Assembly: GCA_016880695.1 (NCBI GenBank)
Contig: JAEHCY010000042.1
Coordinates: 1-10,728, forward strand
DNA from: Chromatiaceae bacterium
GTDB taxonomy: Bacteria; Pseudomonadota; Gammaproteobacteria; Chromatiales; Chromatiaceae
Direction of reading: 5' to 3'
DNA length: 10,728 nucleotides
Shown: piece after piece, positions 1 through 6,053 of the stretch
Layout of the letters: every line of letters begins with the position of its first letter
Numbering within the stretch: the first letter of the stretch is position 1
The notes under the pieces: model-generated
What the model was told of the DNA's origin: nothing
What the model saw: only the letters and a program-made list of their open reading frames with translations
Database searches by the model: none
Program-made: the position numbers and the translations under genes

Positions 1-188
1 ACCTGGTCCGAAGGGGGATTCAATGCTGATGGCCGCACGGCCGTCAACAAGACAGGGGTCACCCAGATCCGGGTCTACTACGATTTGGACGACAACGACG
101 ATAGGGGGGCGATTACCTCGGCTACTACCCCGGCGACTACAGCACCAGCTCCAGCCGGCCACAACTGGTGGTGACCTACCGGCAATAG
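1..188 (+). pseudogene. C-terminal fragment of a DNRLRE-domain-like secreted protein, frame disrupted
   Basis: The 5' end lies outside the window. Frame 1 from base 1 reads TWSEGGFNADGR then TGVTQIRVYYDLDDNDDRGA and would end at a TGA at 172-174. From base 111 a different frame reads DYLGYYPGDYSTSS then RPQLVVTYRQ and ends at TAG 186-188. Joined, these give the usual ending of DNRLRE-type (CBM96-like) domains: a TQ-x-R-x-x-x-x-LDDNDD stretch, then GADYLGYY-like and RPQLVVTY. One extra G near 104-112 would restore the frame as D-D-R-G-A-D-Y-L. Such domains sit at the C-terminus of large secreted or surface proteins and form beta-sandwiches, often linked with carbohydrate binding. The break could be a real pseudogene or a sequencing error in the G-rich stretch. 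The function of the whole protein cannot be told from this end. Confidence 0.6.
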
Positions 189-212
189 ATGCTCCTGTTT
201 GCCATCCCCTTT

Positions 213-238
213 AAGCCGGGCCCAGTGTCCGGCTTTTT
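213..238 (+). terminator. Rho-independent terminator
   Basis: A 7-base stem, AAGCCGG (213-219) with CCGGCTT (229-235), encloses a 9-base loop and runs into TTTTT (234-238). It lies 24 bases after the TAG at 186-188, as expected for the end of the upstream plus-strand gene. Confidence 0.8.
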
Positions 239-352
239 CGTTGGTATTGGGCGCCGAACCTCAGCCTCGCCTGGGCAGCGGGACCCTCGCCGACGGGGAC
301 CGAAGCCCACCGAGCCGTAGGCGCCCGGATTGCCGGCGCCGGGCTCTCGCGG

Positions 353-396
353 CGAGGTCGAGCGCGGGCAAGCCCGCGCCTGCCAGCTCGGCCTCG
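353..396. repeat. REP-like nested palindrome (cruciform)
   Basis: The outer arms at 353-363 and 386-396 pair over 11 bases with one G-U wobble. Inside, GCGCGGGC (362-369) and GCCCGCGC (372-379) form a perfect inverted repeat around an AA loop. The core GCGGGCAAGCCCGC resembles the palindromic core of REP elements known from Pseudomonas and relatives. Only one copy is in this window, so its repeat status is inferred from form and convergent intergenic position. It could act as a transcription or mRNA 3'-end barrier. Confidence 0.5.
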
Positions 397-518
397 GTAC
401 CGCAAGGGTGAGCTGAGGAACGGCGCTAATCACCCCTTCGTTGGCGCATACGCTGGGGCATCCGGAAAACCCCGGGGGTCATCGCGTGGCGCCCGGCGCT
501 ACGAGCTCCGCTGTTGCA

Positions 519-555
519 CGTCCCTCGATACGCGGCCGCGCCGCTACTCGGGACG
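519..555. repeat. Imperfect palindrome of dispersed intergenic type
   Basis: CGTCCC (519-524) and GGGACG (550-555) bound a GC-rich centre, and the two halves (CTCGATACGCGGCC and CCGCTACTCGG) are related as imperfect inverted copies. The general pattern, a GATACGC half and a GCTACTC half ending in GGGACGAA, resembles short palindromic repeats I have seen between genes in many proteobacteria. Only one copy is visible here. Confidence 0.4.
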
Positions 556-598
556 AAGGAACGGGGAAACCTGTAACCGCCGGCCTCGCGCTGGTCCC

Positions 599-1657
599 TT
601 AGCCTGAAGCAACCTCGGACCGCGACCCGTATCTCGCCTCACCCCCCAGGTCGGTGAGATCCCTCACAATCGCCTCCCCCACCTCGGGCAGATAGCCGAA
701 CCCAGAGGGGTAGCGGAGCCGCCGGATCGACACCCGCTCGACCATCCCCGCCAGGCGGTCGAGACGGCGTGCCTGCCACCCCGCGGCCGCTACCAGGCGG
801 GGGATAAAGGAATGCTGCACCAGCTCGATGAGTGCCGCCGCCGGCGCTAGGGGTACGATCTCGATCCTGCTTCCCCATGCCTCCGGATCACGCCGCTCCG
901 GCACATAGATGCAGCGCAAGGGCTGGGCTTGGTTGCAGAAGGCCCCAAAGCCGGGGTGACCAACAAGCAACCGACGCTTGGGAAGCTCAGGGAGAACCCG
1001 TGGCAGGCCCTCGAAGTGGCCGAGAAAATGCTCGGCTTCACCCGGCCACAGGCGCATGCTCGGATAACCCGGATGGCCCAGGAGCTGACCCGCTCGATGT
1101 GACACGGCCAGAACGTCGTCGGTCAACAGTCGATACCCGCCCTGCATCAACCCCGCCGCCAGGGAGCTCTTACCACCGCCGTTGCTGGCAAGAAACCCGA
1201 CCGCTTGATCCTCGATCACCACCGCGGAGGCATGCAGGGCGAGGACGCCGCTCCTTTCCAACCAATAGGCCAGCACCGTGCCAAGCAGGTAGATCTCCAC
1301 CCAGTAGGCCAGAGCGGGGTCCCGAAGGCGACAGAGGATGCGCTCGGGGTAGAGGAAGAAATCGGCAATCGGGGAGAAACTCAGGACGTCGCAGTCTTCC
1401 CGATGGTACAGGCAGAGCCTTGGCTCCCCACTGGGTGTACGACTGGGGCTCTGGTAACGGGCCTCCGCGGGGTCGAGATCGATGCGCGGATCGACCCGAT
1501 CGGAACAGCTAAAGCGGATGTCCGGCACCCCAACGCCCGGCGCGAGTCGATTGGCAAAGGCAAAGTCGCTGGCGAGGGTTACGCCAAACAAGCGATAGAC
1601 CGGCCAGTCGCTCCCCTTGGAGCCGGTCTCGGCTGCAACCTGCGAAGCGGTTGGCAT
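599..1657 (-). CDS. HPr kinase-like (HprK C-terminal domain) protein
   Basis: A 352-residue protein starting at ATG 1657, preceded closely by a purine-rich GGGGAAGAGGAG stretch. The HprK-like core is clear: LHASAVVI at 141-148, the P-loop ASNGGGKSS at 157-165 and the acidic pair TDD at 179-181, then GYPSMRLWPG at about 197-206. HPr kinases phosphorylate a serine on a protein. Related stand-alone kinases occur in peptide (RiPP) and other clusters with other substrates. The first residue of the GxxxxGK[ST] motif is Ala157, but Lys163 and Ser164 are kept. The N-terminal part (about 1-130) is not the classical HprK N-domain, and no HPr or other PTS gene is nearby. The gene is last in the minus-strand block, 56 bases after the ABC exporter, so its substrate may be something that exporter handles. 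The kinase fold is well supported, but the substrate is unknown. Confidence 0.8.
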   Translation of the reverse strand: MPTASQVAAETGSKGSDWPVYRLFGVTLASDFAFANRLAPGVGVPDIRFSCSDRVDPRIDLDPAEARYQSPSRTPSGEPRLCLYHREDCDVLSFSPIADFFLYPERILCRLRDPALAYWVEIYLLGTVLAYWLERSGVLALHASAVVIEDQAVGFLASNGGGKSSLAAGLMQGGYRLLTDDVLAVSHRAGQLLGHPGYPSMRLWPGEAEHFLGHFEGLPRVLPELPKRRLLVGHPGFGAFCNQAQPLRCIYVPERRDPEAWGSRIEIVPLAPAAALIELVQHSFIPRLVAAAGWQARRLDRLAGMVERVSIRRLRYPSGFGYLPEVGEAIVRDLTDLGGEARYGSRSEVASG

Positions 1658-1713
1658 CTCCTCTTCCCCAAGGCTCCTGAACACTGGGTAGCGTGCGCGG
1701 CAGGCCCAGCCGA

Positions 1714-3534
1714 TCAGGCCAGTCCGAGGTGGCGCAGATACAGGCGCTGGTAGGGCCCCGCCCGCTTGAGGAGATCGCTCGGAGCGCCCGATTCGGTGAT
1801 TCGCCCCTCCTCCAGCACCAGGATGCGGTCGGCGGTCTGGGCGGTGGCCAGACGGTGGGCCACCAGCACAAGGGTGCGCCCGCGGCGTAGTTGTTGCAGC
1901 GTCAACGAGATAGCGGCCTCGGAATGGGCATCGAGGTTGGCGGTCGGCTCGTCCAAGAGCAGGATCGGGGGGTCGCGCAGCAGGGCGCGGGCAATCACCA
2001 GGCGCTGCCGCTCCCCGGCGGAGAGGTTGCCGCCCGACTCTTCGAGGCGGGTGTCGTAGCCCTGGGGCAGACGCTGGATGAACTCCTCGGCCTGCGCCCA
2101 GCGCGCCGCCTGGCGGATGGAGGCATCGCTGGCCTGAGGCCAGGCATAGGCGATGTTCTCGCGCACCGCGCCACTGAAAAGCTCGGGCTGCTGGGGGACG
2201 ATGCCGATGTTGGCGCAGAGCGAGGGGCGATCGACCTCCGCAATGTCGATGCCGCCAATCAGGATGTGCCCCCGCTCCGGCGCGTACAGGCGCAAGAGCA
2301 GGTTGAGCAGGGTGGTCTTGCCCGCCCCGCTCGGGCCAACAATCGCCACCATCTCGCCGGCGGCGATCTCGAGATCGATGTCGCGCAGACCCGGCGCCTC
2401 GTTGCCGGGATGGCGGAAGCTCACACGCTCGAAGCGAATCGCGCCCACCCGCCGGGGAAGGCTTCGGTTCACCAACGCCGGCGGACCGGCCACCCGCAGC
2501 TCCAGCAGCTCCCGCAGGCGCTCCCAGGAGACGATGGCCTGCTGCAGCTCCCCGTGCAGCCCGCCGAGGGCCGAGAAGTTCCCCAGTAGGGTTCCGAGAC
2601 CCGCGAAATAGGCCGTCAACTGCGAAAGATCCAGCTCCCCCGACTGAACCAGGTGGCCGCCGGAGAGGAGTAATCCCAGCAGACAGGCAAGCTGCAACAA
2701 GGCGGTTAGGGGTCGGTACAACGCCTCCACCGCAACCCGGGCCGCCTGGCCCTGGCGGTGCCGGGCGTCGGCGGCGCGCAGGCGCTGCTCCTCGAACGCC
2801 TCGGTACCCAGGCACTTGATGGTGTAGCGATTCTGCAGGGTCTCCTGCAGGCTGGTGTTGAGGGCGTCGTAGTCCCGCGCGCTCTCCCGTGCCCGCTGGC
2901 GGGTGGCGCGCCCGAGGAGCGCCATCGCCCCTCCGCCCAAGAGCACCAGCACCAGGGTGATCAGGGTCAAGGACCAGCTCAGATAGAGCAGATAGGCCAG
3001 CACCGCCACCGGCAGGAGAACCAGCCGCAACAGCCGGGGCAACAGACGCTCCACGCCCTGCTGGACCAGCAAGACGTCGTGACCCAGACGGGTGGTAAGC
3101 TCCCCAATCCGTTGCCTTTGCAGCCAGCCCCAGGGCAACGCCAGCACGCGCCCAAGCGCGGCGATGCGCAGATCGCTGGCCAAGCGCAGCCCGATCCGCG
3201 CGCTCACCAGGTGCTGCAGCCAGGCGGTTACCCCCAGTACCGCGGCGAGCCCCACCACCGCCAGGCCCAGCCAACCAAGGGGCAGATGACCGGGGGACCC
3301 CACCAGTGTGCGGGAGATCTCCTCGACCAGGCGCAGCCCCGGGATCGGGCCGGCGGAAACCACCAACCCCGCCCCCAGGGCCACCGCAACCTGCCAGCGG
3401 AAACGCGCGAGGAGTTTGAGCAGCAGGCCGAAGGAGGCGCGCCGAGCGCCCTGGGGAGCGGCGGGTTCGTGCCGCCCTCCGCCGGGCTCCTCCACTGGGG
3501 GATGAAGCGGGGCAATGTGGTTGGGGGTGCTCAC
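1714..3534 (-). CDS. ABC transporter, fused permease and ATP-binding protein
   Basis: A 606-residue half-size exporter. The GTG start at 3534 overlaps the stop of the ParB-like gene (GTGA), which suggests translational coupling; no strong ribosome site is visible. Residues about 35-330 are the membrane domain, with hydrophobic segments near 47-66, 88-106, 163-205 and 270-290. The ATPase domain follows: Walker A GPSGAGKTT at 400-408, Q-loop VPQQPELF at 446-453, signature LSAGE at 504-508 (a variant of LSGGQ), Walker B ILLLDEP at 524-530, D-loop ANLD at 532-535 and the H-loop histidine at 560. It should work as a homodimer or heterodimer in the inner membrane. This family (MsbA/multidrug/peptide exporters) moves lipids, drugs or peptides. 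There is no N-terminal C39 peptidase. The kinase, ParB-like and GT9 neighbours hint at an envelope component as substrate, but that is inference. The open frame extends upstream to 3885, but that part overlaps the ParB-like gene. Confidence 0.92.
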   Translation of the reverse strand: MSTPNHIAPLHPPVEEPGGGRHEPAAPQGARRASFGLLLKLLARFRWQVAVALGAGLVVSAGPIPGLRLVEEISRTLVGSPGHLPLGWLGLAVVGLAAVLGVTAWLQHLVSARIGLRLASDLRIAALGRVLALPWGWLQRQRIGELTTRLGHDVLLVQQGVERLLPRLLRLVLLPVAVLAYLLYLSWSLTLITLVLVLLGGGAMALLGRATRQRARESARDYDALNTSLQETLQNRYTIKCLGTEAFEEQRLRAADARHRQGQAARVAVEALYRPLTALLQLACLLGLLLSGGHLVQSGELDLSQLTAYFAGLGTLLGNFSALGGLHGELQQAIVSWERLRELLELRVAGPPALVNRSLPRRVGAIRFERVSFRHPGNEAPGLRDIDLEIAAGEMVAIVGPSGAGKTTLLNLLLRLYAPERGHILIGGIDIAEVDRPSLCANIGIVPQQPELFSGAVRENIAYAWPQASDASIRQAARWAQAEEFIQRLPQGYDTRLEESGGNLSAGERQRLVIARALLRDPPILLLDEPTANLDAHSEAAISLTLQQLRRGRTLVLVAHRLATAQTADRILVLEEGRITESGAPSDLLKRAGPYQRLYLRHLGLA

Positions 3535-4085
3535 CGGCGAGCCGCGCCCCGGGTGCGCTCGGCACGACGGGAGACAACGAAACCGCCGAGCGATCGCACC
3601 ACCCGCCACCAGTGCTGCAGCGTGGTGGAGATCAGGCCAAGGAAGACGCGGCCACTGCCCGGTCCGCCCCGCAACGCCGCCGCGAACTGCCCCTGCTTGC
3701 GCCTGAACTGCTGCCATTGATCGCGGAGCCAGCGATGCCAGGGCCAGCACTCCACGACGAGCGCTTCCGCCTCTGGGGCCAGGCCGAGAAACGCCTGCAG
3801 GCGTTTGTGCCCGTCCGCCACCAGGTAGTACCCGCCGAGCGCAATCACCGCGATGGGCGGGAACCGCTCTCCCCGCTCCATGCACTCACGGTAGGCGGAT
3901 ACGCAGTCGGGACGGTGGGACAATCGCAACAGGTCGATCACTCGACCCACCGGCACCGAGCGGGTGGGATAGGCGGCAGCGGCTGAGTCGAAGCTCGGGG
4001 CGCACGACTGCCCTCGCTCCCCAGACTCAGGGCTCGCCGGGGGAATCGGCGGCGCGGCGATCGACTCTGCAAGGGCATTGCGCAT
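3531..4085 (-). CDS. ParB-like nuclease-domain (ParB/Srx fold) protein
   Basis: A 184-residue protein if started at ATG 4085. Residues about 44-110 look like the ParB N-terminal/sulfiredoxin fold: VPVGRVIDLLRL, then RGERFPPIAVIALGG, then LVADGHKRLQAF, with the hallmark DGHKR at 91-95. In ParB relatives this motif belongs to the nucleotide-binding fold. There is no helix-turn-helix partition domain, so this is not a chromosome-segregation ParB. The C-terminal part is basic and tryptophan-rich (WPWHRWLRDQW, then TTLQHWWRVVRSLGGFVV) and could touch membrane or nucleic acid. The start is uncertain: ATG 4232 has a GGAG 8 bases upstream but falls in the loop of a possible terminator, and a TTG at 4277 would overlap the DUF6165 stop. 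The N-terminal 40 residues are low-complexity. The TGA overlaps the GTG start of the exporter. Its molecular role is unknown. Confidence 0.72.
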   Translation of the reverse strand: MRNALAESIAAPPIPPASPESGERGQSCAPSFDSAAAAYPTRSVPVGRVIDLLRLSHRPDCVSAYRECMERGERFPPIAVIALGGYYLVADGHKRLQAFLGLAPEAEALVVECWPWHRWLRDQWQQFRRKQGQFAAALRGGPGSGRVFLGLISTTLQHWWRVVRSLGGFVVSRRAERTRGAARR

Positions 4086-4213
4086 AGGGCAACTCAGGCC
4101 ATCCTGCGGAGGGTGGGATCTGGCGGATCGGGCCGGACCCGAAAGGGACAAGGGGCACGGCGCCCGATCAGCCACCATGCCGATAGGGTAACCAAAGCCA
4201 CCGCAGCCGGCCA

Positions 4214-4239
4214 GAAAAACCCGGTTCCTCATCGGGTCT
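4214..4239 (-). terminator. Possible Rho-independent terminator after the DUF6165 gene
   Basis: Read on the minus strand, AGACCCG (4239-4233) pairs with CGGGTTT (4223-4217) across a 9-base loop, with one G-U pair, and the right arm merges into a run of five T (4219-4215). It lies 34 bases after the DUF6165 stop. The stem is short, so it may only partly stop transcription. It argues against the ATG at 4232 as the ParB-like start. Confidence 0.4.
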
Positions 4240-4273
4240 GCTCCGCGGTGGACCTGTGCGCGGGACGCTCGAT

Positions 4274-4672
4274 TCAAAATACCGCAGCATATTCTTTCTC
4301 CCCGATCAGGCGGGAGCCATGCTGCAGATCGATCGCACGCTTGAGGGCGTGGCGCTGGTCATTAAGCCGGTAGATACCACGGGCGATCTCGATGAACTCG
4401 GCGTCGAACGCCTGTTCCGCCTCCTTGGCGCGGATACGGTCCTCCAGCTCCCACAGGCCCTGGTTGACGGTGTAGATCTGCCGGTAGATCTCAGCCTCCG
4501 ACCCGATGCCCTGCTTGCACAGAAGCTCACTGAGCAGTTGGTGCTCGAGGCGCACATGGTCCCGGCGGGTGGGATCACGCACCCGGGAAAGCTTGATCTG
4601 GAGAATGCTCACCTTGTCCACCAGCTCCCCGAGGGAGATGGGTGCGTACAGGGGCCCCCTGTCGCTGGTCAT
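4274..4672 (-). CDS. DUF6165 family protein
   Basis: A 132-residue protein starting at ATG 4672, with GGAG (4684-4681) 8 bases upstream. The ATG overlaps the stop of the GT9 gene (ATGA). The N-terminus, LYAPISLGELVDKVSILQIK (8-27), and the C-terminal part, NDQRHALKRAID followed by GSRLIGEKEYA, match the pattern I recall for DUF6165: a small, mainly helical, soluble protein of unknown function found near glycosyltransferase genes in proteobacteria. The sequence is charged and probably coiled-coil-like between about 20 and 115, with no signal peptide and no membrane segment. Its tight coupling to the GT9 gene suggests the two act together, perhaps as an accessory protein in glycan assembly. The family assignment is from memory of its pattern. 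Confidence 0.75.
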   Translation of the reverse strand: MTSDRGPLYAPISLGELVDKVSILQIKLSRVRDPTRRDHVRLEHQLLSELLCKQGIGSEAEIYRQIYTVNQGLWELEDRIRAKEAEQAFDAEFIEIARGIYRLNDQRHALKRAIDLQHGSRLIGEKEYAAVF

Positions 4673-5673
4673 TGACGGATCTCCGCGGGAAGCCCCTGCA
4701 ACCAATCGAGAAACCCTGGGACAACCTCCCGAGCCGTTCGGTGTGTCAGGGGGTGGGGACGCAATCGCCAGCGGCGCCAATCATGGGGGCCACAGGCCAC
4801 CTGCCGGTGTCCGCCCCCCAGCGGCGCACAGCGGGCCGGGTCACTGGCGCCGAACCAACTGAAGGTCGGCTTGCCCAGCAGCCCGGCGAGGTGCAGCGGG
4901 GCGCTGTCGGGGCCCGCGTAGGCCCAGCATTGGCGAAGGAGCGCGAGCATTTCCGGAATATTGGACTCCGGGGCCCAGACCACTCCAGCACCGAAGACCT
5001 CTCGCCATGCGCCGAGGCGTTGGCGCTCGGCGGGGCCCCACAGCATCACCACCCGGTAGCCGGTCTGCCCTGCCGCCTGCGCCAGCACCGCGATCTGTTC
5101 GGCAGGCCAGACCCGGGTGGGCCAGCCGGCACCCAAACCAAAAATCAGGGTGCGTTCCGTCAGTCCCTGGCCCTGCCACCAGTCCTGCATCCTGGCCTCG
5201 GCGGTTGGGGATACCGGCAATCGTGTGCCGGGGTGCTCGGGTGGCGCCGTCCCCAGGGCGGTACTGAGCCAGAGCGTTCGGCGCGTGATGTGGGTGATCG
5301 TCTTAGGGACCTGGATCGGGCGATTCGTGAACAGGGGCGCTAGCTCCCGGGATTCCAAGGGTCCCGATGCAAACCCCATGCGCTCGGGAATTCGGGCCAG
5401 AAAGGGCAGCAGGGCGCTGACGGTGAGGCCCTGAGGGTCGAGGGCGACGTCGTAACCGATCTGCCGAACCTCCTGCGCGAGCCGGACCAGCCCAGCGGGG
5501 TGCCGCTCGCAGTCCCGCCACACATGCAGCCGATCCAACTCCGCAACCCCCTGGAGCAGAGGCGCAGCCCCCTGGCCCACCACCCAGCCGATGAAGGCGC
5601 GCGGATGAGATTCCCGAAGAGCGAAAAGCAGCGGCAGGGTGAGGGCTGTATCCCCCAGCGCACTCAACCGCAC
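4669..5673 (-). CDS. GT9 family (LPS heptosyltransferase-like) glycosyltransferase
   Basis: A GT-B transferase of at least 334 residues. Visible motifs, numbered from the GTG at 5673: RLSALGD (2-8), whose Asp8 matches the catalytic Asp of WaaC; ALDPQGL (77-83); GAGWPTRVWP (181-190); and the GT9 signature GPDSAPLHLAGLLGKPT (254-270) followed by WFGASDP. GT9 enzymes move heptose, or less often another sugar, from an ADP-sugar onto the LPS core at the cytoplasmic face of the inner membrane. Which acceptor is used here cannot be told. The N-terminus is odd: the family's first beta strand (RILIV) is encoded just upstream of 5673, in frame, but without a usual start codon. Adding one C to the CCCC run (plus-strand GGGG 5685-5688) would join it to ATG 5705 as M-A-Q-P-V-L-P-R-I-L-I-V-R-L. 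The true gene therefore probably runs to 5705. It is the first gene of the minus-strand block. Confidence 0.88.
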   Translation of the reverse strand: MRLSALGDTALTLPLLFALRESHPRAFIGWVVGQGAAPLLQGVAELDRLHVWRDCERHPAGLVRLAQEVRQIGYDVALDPQGLTVSALLPFLARIPERMGFASGPLESRELAPLFTNRPIQVPKTITHITRRTLWLSTALGTAPPEHPGTRLPVSPTAEARMQDWWQGQGLTERTLIFGLGAGWPTRVWPAEQIAVLAQAAGQTGYRVVMLWGPAERQRLGAWREVFGAGVVWAPESNIPEMLALLRQCWAYAGPDSAPLHLAGLLGKPTFSWFGASDPARCAPLGGGHRQVACGPHDWRRWRLRPHPLTHRTAREVVPGFLDWLQGLPAEIRQ

Positions 5674-5705
5674 GATCAGGATGCGGGGAGCACTGGTTGC
5701 GCCAT

Positions 5706-6053
5706 GCTCCGGGCTCAGAGTCGATCCCCCGCCGGCTTCGCACGCCTTCCCGCCCCTGCCCCGTATTGGCAGCCCGGAATCTCGTCCCCAGCACAGCGCC
5801 TAGTCACCGTTGTTCGATACCCTCACGTTATCCGACCACCCACGACAACAACCACGCCCGCGGAAGCAGCCAGTACGGGGCCGATGCGACTCGCCCCCTC
5901 GGCGCTTGGGTCTGCGGCGTCGCTGGGTGGACCTTATCGCGGACTATTGTACGGCCAGTTAGGGGCACCGACGCTACGCCAGGCCGCTAGGAACCTTCGT
6001 GCTAGAATCGGGCGCGCCGCCGCTATCTCCCGACCTTTTCTCGTCGTCCCCGC
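5706..6053. promoter_or_regulatory. Divergent intergenic region between the two gene blocks
   Basis: About 350 bases without a supported gene, separating the minus-strand GT9-led block from the plus-strand LPS operon, so both promoters should lie here. The plus side has an extended -10 at 6000-6008 (separate entry). On the minus side TACAAT (5951-5946) is a -10-like hexamer, but I see no matching -35 and it would give a long leader, so I do not call it. No strong hairpin or riboswitch-like fold was recognised. Confidence 0.45.
6000..6008 (+). promoter_or_regulatory. Extended -10 promoter candidate for the plus-strand LPS operon
   Basis: TGCTAGAAT at 6000-6008 matches the extended -10 form TGnTAnnnT of sigma-70 promoters. 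No good -35 is visible, which is tolerated by extended -10 promoters. Transcription would start near 6015, about 39 bases before the ATG at 6054. Confidence 0.4.

Larger units (their letters stand above)
239..598. other. Gene-free, palindrome-rich intergenic region
   Basis: I see no convincing gene on either strand: the open frames here are short, arginine/proline-rich and without recognisable motifs. The region lies between the terminator of the plus-strand gene and the stop codon of the minus-strand kinase gene, so it is a convergent intergenic region. It contains several inverted repeats: an imperfect one at 320-340 with a single bulged base, a strong nested one at 353-396, a small one at 486-502 with a G-T wobble, and one at 519-555. 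I found no T-rich terminator for the minus-strand block here. Confidence 0.6.

Noticed and set aside
599..3577. A 992-codon minus-strand open frame that would fuse the kinase to a long N-terminal part
   Set aside because: Upstream of 1657 it runs out of frame through the ABC exporter and gives Arg/Pro/Gly-rich sequence with no motifs. The exporter frame there is full of conserved motifs.
2758..3720. A 320-codon plus-strand Gln/Pro/Gly-rich open frame
   Set aside because: It is antisense to the exporter and ParB-like genes. Its composition mirrors the codon use of the real genes, with no motifs.
3535..3885. N-terminal extension of the ABC exporter back to 3885
   Set aside because: It overlaps the ParB-like gene in another frame and lacks exporter-like sequence. 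The GTG at 3534 forms the usual 4-base overlap.
4086..4232. Possible lipoprotein or RiPP precursor start at ATG 4232 (LAGC near the N-terminus)
   Set aside because: The hydrophobic stretch before the Cys is too short for a signal peptide, the frame continues into the ParB-like gene, and the ATG lies in a possible terminator loop.
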